Below, piece by piece: positions 50,788 to 59,434 of a stretch of DNA of 64,000 nucleotides; the stretch's first letter is position 1, and each line of letters starts with the position of its first letter. The stretch comes from SZAS-18 sp038322235 (GTDB lineage Bacteria > Verrucomicrobiota > Verrucomicrobiia > Chthoniobacterales > SZAS-18): contig JBBQFQ010000014.1 of the NCBI GenBank assembly GCA_038322235.1, forward strand, positions 1-64,000. Reading direction: 5' to 3'. Below the pieces are notes generated by a model that worked only from the letters and a program-made list of their open reading frames with translations, was not told where the DNA came from and searched no databases. Both the position numbers and the translations under genes were made by a program.

Positions 50788-52733
50788 GTGAAGCCTCCCA
50801 TTTGAAAGGCATCGTCCTCGACATCGAGGGCACCGTCTCGCCGCTCGCCTTCGTGCACGAGACGCTTTTCCCCTTCGCGCGCGACCGGGTGGAGGATTTC
50901 CTCGTCCGGCGGGGCGACGAAAAGGTGGTCGCCGCCGCGAGTGCGGAAATCGCGCGTCACGCGGGCGATCCCTCCCTGGCCGAACGCGGTCCTTCGGCGC
51001 TCGCGGGGGAAGCGCGGCGACTCATCGCGCGGGACGCCAAGCAGGCGGGCCTAAAAGAGCTGCAGGGACTCATCTGGGAGGAGGGATTCCTCGCTGGAGA
51101 GCTCCGGGCGCCGCTCTATCCCGACGTGCCGCGCGCTCTGGCCGAGTGGTCGCAGCGCGGGCTCCTTCTCGCCGTCTATTCCTCCGGCAGCGCGCACGCG
51201 CAGCGCGTCTTCTTTGCCCACACCGACGCCGGCGACCAAAGCGCGTATTTCTGCGACTGGTTCGACCCCACGCTGGGGCCGAAGCACGAAAGCTCCAGCT
51301 ACATCGCGCTCGCCGAGGCGCTGGGGTGCGAGCCGCGGGAGCTCCTCTTCGTGAGTGATGCCGTGGCCGAACTCACTGCGGCGCGCCGGGCCGGATTCCA
51401 AACCCGCCAGGCCCTGCGCGAAGGCGTCGTGCCCGGCGATCCGGACGACCACCCGCCGATCGAATCGTTCGCGGAAATCCTCCTCGGGGAGGAACCGCTC
51501 GAGCCCATCGAGCACGCTGAGCCAACGGGACCCGCCGAGCACCCGGAGCCCGCCGAGAGTGCGGTGAACGCGTTGGTGCCGAGCGCGGCCGCGGCGCTTC
51601 GGCCCGCGCAAACGTCGGACGCACCGGACGCACCAGCGCCGGATGCTTCCGCCGCCGAGATCCCAGAGATGCAGGGTGAGCCCACCATCGCGGTGACGGA
51701 AGACGGCAGCGCGGTGACGATTCTCGATCAGACCATTCTCCCGTATCGCGTCGAACGCCGCACGCTTGGCGTCGTGGCGGAAGTTGCTGAAGCGATCCGC
51801 ACCATGCAGGTGCGCGGCGCGCCGTTGATCGGCGTGACGGCCGCCTACGGCCTCTGGCTCGCGCTGCGGGTGGACGCGGGTGATGCCGCGCTCGAGGACG
51901 CGAGCGCCGCGCTTCTGGCCACCCGTCCGACGGCGGTGAACCTGCGTTGGGCCCTCGATCGCATGGTCGCTCATCTCGCGCCGCTTCCCCCAGCGAAACG
52001 CGCGGCGGCGGCGCTCGCCGAGGCCGAGGCGATCGCCGCAGAGGACGTCGCGACAAACCTTGCGATCGGCCGGCACGGTCTTCAACTGCTCCGGGCGGCC
52101 GCGGCGCGAAAGTCCAGCGGCGAGCCCGTCCACGTGCTGACGCATTGCAACGCCGGCCGCCTCGGGTGCGTCTCCTGGGGCACCGCGCTCGCGCCCATCT
52201 ATCTAGCCGTGCGGGAGGGTTTGCCGGTGCATGTCTGGGTCGATGAAACCCGGCCCCGCAATCAAGGGGCCATGCTCACGACCTGGGAACTAGCCGAGAG
52301 CGGGGTGCCGCATACGTTGATCGCGGACAACGCGGGCGGTCTCCTCATGCGCGAGGGCGAGGTGGATCTCTGTCTCGTGGGAGCAGACCGGGTCGCGAGC
52401 AATGGCGACACCTGCAACAAAATCGGGACCTACCTCAAGGCGCTCGCCGCCGCCGATAACGAGGTCCCCTTCTATGTCGCGGTGCCCCCCAGCACCGTCG
52501 ATCTCACCCTCGCGGACGGCGGGGAGATTCCCATCGAGGAACGCGACGAAACCGAGGTGACCCACCAACTCGGCTTGGATGACGAGGACCTGCTCCGCTG
52601 TTTCCGCGTCGCCCCGCACGGGACGCAGGCGCGAAACCCGGCCTTCGACATTACCCCGGCGAGGTTCATCACCGCGTTCGTCACCGAATGGGGCATCGTC
52701 CCGCCGCGCGAACTGGCGTTCCGGCACGATTGA
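50784..52733 (+). CDS. mtnC-mtnA: MtnC-MtnA fusion: enolase-phosphatase and methylthioribose-1-phosphate isomerase
   Basis: The 649-residue protein joins two methionine-salvage enzymes. Residues 1-235 are enolase-phosphatase E1 (MtnC), a HAD enzyme: LDIEGTVSPLAFVHETLFPF with nucleophile Asp13 and Glu15, AVYSSGSAHAQ, and KHESSSYIALAEALG followed by LFVSDAVAELTAARRAG. Residues 235-300 are an Ala/Pro/Glu linker. Residues 300-649 are MtnA: MQVRGAPLIGVTAAYGL, THCNAGRL with catalytic Cys455, WVDETRPRNQGAMLT and VGADRVASNGDTCNKIGTY with catalytic Asp535. MtnA acts before and MtnC after MtnB, so the fusion joins non-consecutive steps. Confidence 0.9.
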   Translation: MSEASHLKGIVLDIEGTVSPLAFVHETLFPFARDRVEDFLVRRGDEKVVAAASAEIARHAGDPSLAERGPSALAGEARRLIARDAKQAGLKELQGLIWEEGFLAGELRAPLYPDVPRALAEWSQRGLLLAVYSSGSAHAQRVFFAHTDAGDQSAYFCDWFDPTLGPKHESSSYIALAEALGCEPRELLFVSDAVAELTAARRAGFQTRQALREGVVPGDPDDHPPIESFAEILLGEEPLEPIEHAEPTGPAEHPEPAESAVNALVPSAAAALRPAQTSDAPDAPAPDASAAEIPEMQGEPTIAVTEDGSAVTILDQTILPYRVERRTLGVVAEVAEAIRTMQVRGAPLIGVTAAYGLWLALRVDAGDAALEDASAALLATRPTAVNLRWALDRMVAHLAPLPPAKRAAAALAEAEAIAAEDVATNLAIGRHGLQLLRAAAARKSSGEPVHVLTHCNAGRLGCVSWGTALAPIYLAVREGLPVHVWVDETRPRNQGAMLTTWELAESGVPHTLIADNAGGLLMREGEVDLCLVGADRVASNGDTCNKIGTYLKALAAADNEVPFYVAVPPSTVDLTLADGGEIPIEERDETEVTHQLGLDDEDLLRCFRVAPHGTQARNPAFDITPARFITAFVTEWGIVPPRELAFRHD

Positions 52734-52745
52734 TCACTCGGCGTT

Positions 52746-53999
52746 TTGGCCGGCGTCCCCGCCCTTCGCGGGGAGAGCGAGACGACCTCCTTCGATTGCG
52801 AAGCGACCACCGGTCGCTTGCAGAAAATCACGAAGCCGGACGGAAAATTCACCCAGATCACCGCGTGGGACCAGCGCAACCGGGTGTTCAGCGTGAAGGA
52901 TGAACTCTCGCACGTGACATCCAAGACGTATTTCAACCACGGGGGCGTGAATACCCTCACGGACGCGCGCGGCAGGGTGTACCACTTTGCCTACGACACG
53001 CTCGGCCGGCAGACGTCGATGACGTATCCAGATCTCGTCAGTGGCTCCTATCCCTACGAGAGCATCACGTTTGGCGCTGGCGGCCTGGTCTTTGGCGCGG
53101 TAAACCGTGCGGGGTCGGTGACGAATGGCCAAACGTATGACAACCGGGGCCGGCTCCTGTCGTACTTGGTTGCAGGCCAGAAGAAATACATCTTCACTTA
53201 CGATGTCATGAGCCGCCCGCTTGAGCTCCACACGCAGTACCAGAACGCGGGCACTTGGACCGACGAGACGAAGATCACCTACGCGTACTGGGACGACGGC
53301 TCGGTGAACACCGAGCAGCAGTGGAACCCGTGGCAGGCGACACCGATGACCTTCACCTACGGCTGGGACGATCCCAAGGCGCGGCTCAATTCCCTCCAGA
53401 TCCCGGGCGGAGAAACGATCAGCTACAGCTACACCTCCCACGATCAAGTCGACACGATCGCGGCTACGGTGGGGGGTCAGGCCTACAGTCTCACCTCCCC
53501 CCGGCCGTCACCCTTCCCGCGATATGTCGGATTCACGGCCGGTGTTCCAGCGGAGGCCGGGGCTGGATTCATAGGTGCTGGTGGACAAATGTCGGTCACC
53601 GGGCTTGTGCCGGTCGAGAATTTTTTCTCTAGAAATATTTTTAGTAGCATAACGGGCATATCTAGCTATGGGCTCGCTGGAAATCTCGGAAATAATTACA
53701 TGAGTGCCGTCCCGACCCAGGAAGTACCTCGTTTCTATGGTGCTTTAATAGGAGGCGGCCCGTCGTTAACGCTTACGAATTCTCCGAATCCTACCTCGCC
53801 GGGCTACGGGGTCACTGGTCCCTCGACTACCTACAATATAGGAATCGGTCCGGGTTTTGGGCCGAGCTGGCTGCGGCTTTCAGCTAGTCTATCAATCCCA
53901 GCATCAGGAATTTATGTTTTTAGTATAGGCGGCAAGCCGGGGGCGGGAATTAGTGTATCGAGGTATACAACAGATACGATCTATCAGGGCACGTTATGA
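52746..53999 (+). pseudogene. Truncated Rhs/YD-repeat gene with an unrelated C-terminal tail
   Basis: The frame begins 12 bp after mtnC-mtnA without an ATG or ribosome site. Residues 10-255 are Rhs/YD repeats (GRLQKITKPDGKFTQIT, GRVYHFAYDTLGRQTSMTY, NRGRLLSYLVAGQKKYIFTY, WDDPKARLNSLQIPGGETIS). The usual long N-terminal shell is missing and so is the hyperconserved D-P-x-G end of Rhs cores. After residue 255 the protein changes to a Gly/Ser/Pro-rich tail (SLTSPRPSPFPRYVGF on), and after about 53620 the DNA becomes distinctly AT-richer. It looks like a 5'-truncated Rhs element with an exchanged C-terminal tip. Confidence 0.7.
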
Positions 54000-54020
54000 A
54001 AGGTTTGAAAATTGACAAAT

Positions 54021-54410
54021 ATGTCGTTTCTCGTCAATCTGGATTTCTGGTTTCCCGTTGCGTTGTTGCTGATCGTTTATATCTACCTTCGTCACGCGCT
54101 GCCCGCGATCGTGACTTACAGAATTGCGCAAGGTTTTCTCGAAATTCGTTATTTCCGCTTTCTCCGTGAGCGCCGGATAAGTCTTGAACGGATAAGTAAC
54201 TATCGAGAAATTTCAAAAGCTGAGCTTTCCGAAATGTCAATTTGGGAGAGAATCGTAATCATGAGACCCGTCGGCTATCCAAAGCGCTGCGCGCTGATAA
54301 CGCTTCGACGAAGATATTTCCGAGATATCTTACTTCATGATTCTGTCGTCGAATTGATCCGAAGCGGAAAAGGAAGTAAGCAAAAGGGGTCAGCAAATAT
54401 GGGTTCTTAG
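54021..54410 (+). CDS. Small membrane protein next to the Rhs tip (possible partner or immunity gene)
   Basis: The protein has 129 residues with one N-terminal membrane helix (WFPVALLLIVYIYL) and a basic cytoplasmic domain built of alternating strands and helices (ITFR-like core: YRIAQGFLEIRYFRFLRERR, SIWERIVIMRPVGY). The base composition matches the AT-rich Rhs tail, not the genome. Its place directly behind the Rhs tail (21 bp) is where Rhs immunity genes usually lie; no immunity family was recognised. Confidence 0.55.
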   Translation: MSFLVNLDFWFPVALLLIVYIYLRHALPAIVTYRIAQGFLEIRYFRFLRERRISLERISNYREISKAELSEMSIWERIVIMRPVGYPKRCALITLRRRYFRDILLHDSVVELIRSGKGSKQKGSANMGS

Positions 54411-54512
54411 GGGGTTTCCCTGGGTGGGAGGAGCGGGTCAGGTTTTTGAAGGCAGGAGGTTGAGGCCGCCCCAGTGAAAGAGGATGCGGATGCGGTAGGA
54501 GGCGCGAAGGGC
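54411..54512. other. Spacer with fragments resembling transposon ends
   Basis: The spacer contains GGGGTCAGCAAATATGGG and GCGGGTCAGGTTTTTGAAGG, sequence types often seen near REP-associated or IS200-like elements. No gene is present. Confidence 0.35.
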
Positions 54513-55246
54513 TCTTCGGGAAAAGATGTGGGGCCTCACATCAGGGTCGAACCGCGCCCCGATGCCTCTGGACGGGCACAATCAGGAGACCGACGTTTGT
54601 TGCAAAAGCCGCTCCAAGCCCCTGTCTGAGCGGGGAATCGGGTCAAAGTTGAAACGGAATATGTGCCGAAGGCCGAGCGGAGCGAGTTATGCCGGATTCC
54701 ACTTTTACCTGCGATGCCGCCCAGGACGCCTCCACCGAATCCAACGGAAATTCCCGAAGAACCCTTTGTTGTCACGCAGGAATATGTCCCCGATCTTAAA
54801 GAACCCCGTCGGTCAGGAATTTCCATCGTTGAAAATCCGTTTCTGATCAAGCTCGACCCGGAGCTGTTCCCCTACGCGCGCGTTTGGTCTCCATTTCGCG
54901 TTGGGTATTCGGACTTCGACCCGCACTTCGCTTCGCGCGACGCGGATCGAGACGCCGGTTTTTCTTCCGTCGTCTTTTACGTGACGGACGAACTCGGTTC
55001 TTCGGGGAATTCTGTGGGATACACAGGGTGCTCCTGAGCGGCGTCGCGGATAAAAGTGGAATCCGGCATAACTCGCTCCGCTCGGCCGTCGGCACTTATT
55101 CCGTTTCCACTTTGACCCGCTTGCCCGCTCAGAAAGAGGCTTGGAGCGGCTTTTGCGGCAAAAGCCGGTTGCCTCACGGGGCGCCGCAGACGGGGCCGAA
55201 ACCTCGGCCTTACCCCACATCCCGGTCCCACATCTTTTCCCGAAGA
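54513..55246. repeat. 734 bp inverted-repeat element (about 265 bp imperfect arms)
   Basis: The ends TCTTCGGGAAAAGATGTGGG (left) and its reverse complement (right) face each other. The homology continues inwards through GCAAAAGCCGCTCCAAGCC, a 28-30 base stretch with GCCGAGCGGAGCGAGTTATG, GGATTCCACTTTTA and CCGAAGAACC in the arms, leaving about 200 bp of unique centre. No transposase is encoded. The left arm has an open frame of 124 codons (54663-55037, plus) and the right arm a corresponding 82-codon frame (minus) that begin with similar peptides (ERSELCRIPLL), as expected from the repeat and not from real genes. Confidence 0.7.
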
Positions 55247-55590
55247 ACCACGAACTCGATCTGCTGCCGCCCGGGCTTTCCGTTTACGACACTCCTACAT
55301 GTCTTAAATTCCCAACCCGAAGAATTGTCCCCAGAATCGGGACGCACATCAACTTTCGCCAGTAGGAATCGGGCGCGTCGACGACCGGCGCAGCGGCACC
55401 CACCAGGACGATCAGAAAGAATGCTCCAGCAAGAGCTCGCACGGGAATGGCCCATGAAACTCGATCAGATACGTCGTTTCAAGCTGGACGACGCGGGGGC
55501 AACGGCCACCAAATGCCTCCATCCGCAGTTCCCGCTCTGCCTTTTCTCGACTTCGGGCGACTATCCTTGGTCTCCACCTTGATTTTCCCC
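55247..55590. other. Region with a possible decayed exported-protein gene (minus strand)
   Basis: From about 55455 leftwards, one minus-strand frame gives a signal-peptide-like stretch (RALAGAFFLIVLVGAAAPVV, residues 1-20 approximately) and another frame a plausible mature part ending at the edge of the inverted repeat (KVDVRPDSGDNSSGWEFK, then RQQIEFVVLREKMW). They would join by a frameshift near 55375. I consider it a broken gene. Confidence 0.35.
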
Positions 55591-56019
55591 ATGTCCACCC
55601 CCGAACGAGCCCTCCAGATTGCCGTCCGCGCCCACGCCGGGCAGCAGGATAAGAGCGGCGCCGCCTATATCTTCCACCCCCTGCGCGTCATGTCGCGTTG
55701 TCGCTCGGACGAGGCACGCATCGTCGCGCTGCTCCACGACGTCGTCGAAGATACCAGCGTGACCTTTGCCGAACTGGAGGGCGACGGTTTCTCCGAGGCG
55801 GTGCTGAACGCGCTGCGCCTCGTGACGCATCGCGAGGAAGTGCCCTATGAGGACTACGTGCGCGCGATTGCAGCCAACCCCCTCGCCCGGGAAGTGAAGC
55901 TGGCCGATCTGGAGGACAACTGCGATTTGCGTCGCCTGCGGGAGGTGGACGATCGGGCCGTCAAGCGTCTGCAGAAATATCACCGCGCGTTTCAGATTCT
56001 CTCCAGCGCAGCGTCCTAA
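55591..56019 (+). CDS. Small HD-domain protein, SpoT/MESH1-like alarmone hydrolase
   Basis: The 142-residue protein is a stand-alone HD domain of the RelA/SpoT hydrolase type: ALQIAVRAHAGQQDKSGAAY, the Y-I-x-H-P-x-R segment (His29), HDVVEDTSVTFAEL (His49, Asp50, Glu53, Asp54) and LADLEDNCDLRRL (Asp106). All hydrolase ligands are present and the synthetase domain is missing, so it probably degrades (p)ppGpp or a related nucleotide. A signal peptide is absent. The gene lies directly before the 21 bp repeat array. Confidence 0.8.
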   Translation: MSTPERALQIAVRAHAGQQDKSGAAYIFHPLRVMSRCRSDEARIVALLHDVVEDTSVTFAELEGDGFSEAVLNALRLVTHREEVPYEDYVRAIAANPLAREVKLADLEDNCDLRRLREVDDRAVKRLQKYHRAFQILSSAAS

Positions 56020-56100
56020 TTCTTGGCCTCTCCGTCCGGGTTGCTGCGATCCCCGCGAATGCATCCAGCATTTGTGACCGGTCCGCCACCTCCGGCGAAA
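56020..56100. other. Short spacer before the repeat array
   Basis: Nothing recognisable was found between the HD gene and the first repeat unit. Confidence 0.4.
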
Positions 56101-56814
56101 GGTCTCAGACCTTTTCTGAGGATCAGAGTACGTCTTGCGGAAGGCGCGCGACCGTTTCGGAGAGTCGGGAGCGTTTTGCTCAAGGTCAGCAGCGTCTTGC
56201 GGAGGGTCGGCGCCGTCCTGCAAGAGATCAGCGGCGTTTTGCAAGAGGACAGCGGCGTCCCGCAAAAGATCGGCGACCTTTTCGAAGGGTGAGATGGCCT
56301 TTCCCAGGGGTCGAAGGACCTTTCGAAAAGGTCGCGAGACCCTTTCTGGAGGTCGACGGCGTCTGGGGAGAAGTCGGTGACCCTTTCTAATGGTGGGACG
56401 ACCCTTTCGAAGGGTCGGCGGTGTCTCAAAAAGGGTCCGCGATGTCCGTTGAAAGGTCCGTGACCTTTTCGAAAGGTCGGGGGACTCTTTCCGAGGGTCG
56501 GCGATGTCTCGTGAAAAGTCCGCGACCCTTTCGAAGGGTCGTTGGACCCTTTCCGAGGGTCCGCGGTGTCTCGTGAAAGGTGCCGCGACCTTTTCGAAAG
56601 GTCGTTGGACCCTTTCCGAGGGTCGGCGATGTCTCGTGAAAGGTCCGCGACCCTTTCGAAAGGTCAGGCGACCCTTTCAAAGGGTCGGCGGTGCCTCAGA
56701 AAGGGTCCGCGATGTCCGCTGAAAGGCCCGTGACCCTTTCTAAAGGTGCGATGACCTTTCCGGTGGGTCGGATGACCTGTTCGAAGGGTCCCGGGACCTC
56801 TGGAAAAGGCGCGG
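56101..56814. repeat. Array of about 34 degenerate 20-21 bp palindromic units
   Basis: The region divides into about 34 consecutive units of 20-21 bp. The commonest unit type has the palindromic core GACCCTTTCGAAGGGTC or GACCTTTTCGAAAGGTC, alternating with variants such as GATGTCTCGTGAAAGGTC and GTTGGACCCTTTCCGAGG. The first third (56101-56290) is the most degenerate, with TTTTGC/CTTGC-type centres. Several frames on both strands stay open (for example 56426-56680, minus) and give 7-residue periodicity, but no start signals fit; I do not call a protein. The pattern is not CRISPR: there are no unique spacers. Confidence 0.85.
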
Positions 56815-56950
56815 GAATCGAGAGGACGGTCTTCTCGTAAGTCGCTCGCAGCCAGCGGCGGCGGAAGGCGGAGAGATCGGGAGTGCGGTGGCGCGTTCCA
56901 GCACGATATCGCCGCGGGCGATTCCCCGAGCGCCTGGAAATTCTTGCCGC
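56815..56950. other. Spacer after the array; no gene seen
   Basis: This 136 bp segment separates the array from the stop of the next minus-strand gene. No repeat unit or reading frame was recognised. Confidence 0.4.
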
Positions 56951-57268
56951 TCATCCCTTCTCGACGAGTCCCGCGTGGACGAGGCAGCGGTGAAATACCT
57001 CCTCGAGTTGCGCCCGCTTCGCCTTCGTGAAGAGCGCCCGGGCCCAGAACGGTGCGGCGCCGAAGACCTCCAGCCGGTCGCGCGTAAAGACAAACTCCCA
57101 CTCGACCGGAGGCGTGTGCACCAGCAGCAGCTGGTTCGTCTCCCACTCGGCGGTCGCCGGGACGGGCGAGAGATGCCGGTTCTGACTGATCAACGAATCG
57201 AGCAGGGACCGGCGCTTCGCGTTGAGCGCGTGATCGAGATCGAATGCGTAGATCTTTTCCTTCTTCAT
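56951..57268 (-). CDS. Small conserved-looking protein at the end of the ATPase operon
   Basis: This 105-residue soluble protein (KEKIYAFDLDHALNAKRRSL start; TPPVEWEFVFTRDRLEVFGA centre) is of unknown family. It is basic, with an N-terminal DLDHA pattern reminiscent of a HAD nucleophile, but lacks the remaining HAD motifs. It is 20 bp after the pseudo-ATPase gene on the same strand and probably belongs to the operon. Confidence 0.6.
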   Translation of the reverse strand: MKKEKIYAFDLDHALNAKRRSLLDSLISQNRHLSPVPATAEWETNQLLLVHTPPVEWEFVFTRDRLEVFGAAPFWARALFTKAKRAQLEEVFHRCLVHAGLVEKG

Positions 57269-57288
57269 GGCCGCGCGAAACCCCGGGA

Positions 57289-59427
57289 TCAGCCGGCCCG
57301 CTCGTGCCCGAGCGCCTGATCGAGCTGCTGCCGGGCGCGGAGATAATGCAGCCAGGTCCCGCCGTTCGTGACGAGAATCACCCCCAGCAATGGGAGCCCG
57401 AGGTAGATGGCCCCGACCATGCAGCCCACATTGAGCACTGTGGTCAGTCGCTTCGTCTGCCGGAGCGAGGCCTCGCCCGCGGTCGCCAGATCCAGGAGCA
57501 ACCCGCACGCGGCGAGCTCGGGTTGCAGCACCGCGATCTGCGCGGGTTCCGGGAATTCCACCTCCGGCGGAGCCACGGCGATGGCGAGATGGGCGAGTTC
57601 GGCGGCACAGAGACCCTCGCCGACGCAGCGGCCGAAATAGACGACCCGCGACCCAAGGTGACGTTTTTGCGCCATGAATTCGGCGCGGTCGAGCGGATGG
57701 AGATTTGCCCGCACGGTGTCGGCCCCGATCGCCTCGGCCACCGCCTCGACCTCGGGACCCGTCCCGCTGGCGAGGAACATGATTTCCCGCGCGCCGGCCT
57801 CACGAAAGCGCCGGCCGAGCTGGCCAGGCTCGAGGCCCGCCCAACCCCACGGCACCGAGTCGTCGAAAACGATGCAATCCGCCCGGACCAATTCCCGCAG
57901 CGCCTGCGGCGTGCGCACGATCACGCCGATCTCGGCGAGCCGGACGACGTTCGCGACATCACCGAGCATCTCCGTCATTCCGGGTCCGTGGAGGAAATCC
58001 GGCCGGATCACCGCCTTCGTCATGTGCAGACCGCCGCGGAAAAACGCGGCCGCTCCCGCGATGAGCGTCGGCAGCACCGCGCTGGTGGCCGCTTCCTCGG
58101 CGTCCGGCGCTTCGCGGATCGTGGAGAGCGATTGATCGTAGATCGCTCCGAGTCGGTCGGCGTGCGTGGCGGTGTGCGAACGCACGCGCACGCCCACCCC
58201 GCCGGAGAGGATCCGGCTCGAAGCAAGAATGCGATCGCCTGAGGCCTTCGACACGGGCCGGAGCGCGCCGGTGAGATGCGCCTCTTCCACGACCGCTTCG
58301 CCGTGCTCGATCACGCCGTCGCACGGGCAATGATCGCCCTCGCCGAGATCGATGACGTCACCGATCGCGAGCTGGTGGGCCGGCAGCGCCAGCTGGTCCC
58401 CACCCTTCTGCAACCAGACGCGCCCGGGCGCGGGGTGCAGTCGCGCGTGCAGGTGCGCGCGGGCCTGGTCGATGAGGTGGCGGGACCGCCGCGGCCAGAG
58501 CTCAAGAAACCAGTACATCAGCGCCGACCCGAAAAACTCGAACGAGATGATCGTCAGGATGCCGATGGATGCGTAGAGCGTCTCGAGATTCGCCCGGCCT
58601 TTGCGCGCCGCGCGAAAGGCCGCGTAGCCGTGCTTCGCGTTCAGGAGCCAGACGAGGAACGCGTTCACGATCCGGAGCGGCGGAACGAGCGCGCCCGAGA
58701 CGATGGCCACCGCGAGGTTCACATTCACGATCCCCTCGCGCAGGGTGATCGCCGCATCGGCCATCGGTCGCGGCTGGCCCAGCCGGACCTCCGTCATCTC
58801 CAGCAGATCCAGACTCTGCTCCAGCGCATCGCGTCCGGGCGCGTGGCGGATCTCGATCCAGCCGCCGCGGCGCGAAGTGCCGCGCGCCCGGGTCACGCCA
58901 GGACCGGCGGCGAGCTCGCGCACCAGCACCTGCACCGCGTGCGAATCGGCGAGCAGCGGATGCGTGAAGCGCACGGTGCCGCCGCGCTTCTCCTGCACCT
59001 GCCAGGCGGAGATCCGCGTCCCATGGCGCCAGAGCGTGACCGGCTCCCGGAGCAGGCGCAGCCAGATGTCGTCCTCGTTTTCCAGTCGGAGGTGACGAAC
59101 GGCGGTGGTGCGGAGCGCCGCCGCGGCTTGTTTAAGGACCGCTGCGGCACCCTCCGTTCGGGACGCCAGATGCAGGGTGACGCTCGCGTCCCCGGCATTG
59201 AGCGTCAGTCCCGCAATCGCCTCCACGGCGAAGAGGCGGTCGAGCAGCTGGCGCCGCCAGGGCGGCGTGGTGACCTGCTCGAAGAAAGCGCCCGTGAGCG
59301 CGATCTCGCGCGCGCCGACGATGGTGAATTCGACGTTGCGATGGCGCGCGCTGGAACGCCCGCGGGTGCGGGTGCGGGCAGCGAGCGCGCTGGCGGCGCG
59401 GCGGATGAACGACGGTACCTCCGGCAT
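57289..59427 (-). CDS. Catalytically dead P-type ATPase homologue
   Basis: The 712-residue protein has the P1B ATPase layout: a basic N terminus, two HMA2-like regions (residues about 32-110 and 135-215), membrane helices (near 232-262, 285-310, 450-465 and 665-690) and remnant A and P domains. The catalytic residues are gone: the TGE loop reads HLTGALRPV (Ala388 in place of Glu), the phosphorylation motif DKTGT reads FDDSVPW (522-526), and GDGxND has become GRCVGEGLC near 599-607. GDHCPCDGVI resembles the usual P-V-D-G strand. It is 8 bp after the CorA-like gene. It is likely a regulatory or structural partner of the active ATPase two genes upstream. Confidence 0.8.
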   Translation of the reverse strand: MPEVPSFIRRAASALAARTRTRGRSSARHRNVEFTIVGAREIALTGAFFEQVTTPPWRRQLLDRLFAVEAIAGLTLNAGDASVTLHLASRTEGAAAVLKQAAAALRTTAVRHLRLENEDDIWLRLLREPVTLWRHGTRISAWQVQEKRGGTVRFTHPLLADSHAVQVLVRELAAGPGVTRARGTSRRGGWIEIRHAPGRDALEQSLDLLEMTEVRLGQPRPMADAAITLREGIVNVNLAVAIVSGALVPPLRIVNAFLVWLLNAKHGYAAFRAARKGRANLETLYASIGILTIISFEFFGSALMYWFLELWPRRSRHLIDQARAHLHARLHPAPGRVWLQKGGDQLALPAHQLAIGDVIDLGEGDHCPCDGVIEHGEAVVEEAHLTGALRPVSKASGDRILASSRILSGGVGVRVRSHTATHADRLGAIYDQSLSTIREAPDAEEAATSAVLPTLIAGAAAFFRGGLHMTKAVIRPDFLHGPGMTEMLGDVANVVRLAEIGVIVRTPQALRELVRADCIVFDDSVPWGWAGLEPGQLGRRFREAGAREIMFLASGTGPEVEAVAEAIGADTVRANLHPLDRAEFMAQKRHLGSRVVYFGRCVGEGLCAAELAHLAIAVAPPEVEFPEPAQIAVLQPELAACGLLLDLATAGEASLRQTKRLTTVLNVGCMVGAIYLGLPLLGVILVTNGGTWLHYLRARQQLDQALGHERAG

Positions 59428-59434
59428 GGCAGGG

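Noticed and set aside
54663..55037. 124-codon gene in the inverted-repeat element
   Set aside because: Its start lies in the repeat arm, the mirror-image frame in the other arm begins with a similar peptide, and no ribosome site or family was seen.
56426..56680. Heptad-repeat protein gene within the 21 bp array
   Set aside because: Several frames on both strands are open simply because of the repeat; no start or ribosome site.
56101..56814. CRISPR array
   Set aside because: The units are contiguous, degenerate and self-complementary, with no unique spacers of constant length and no cas genes nearby.
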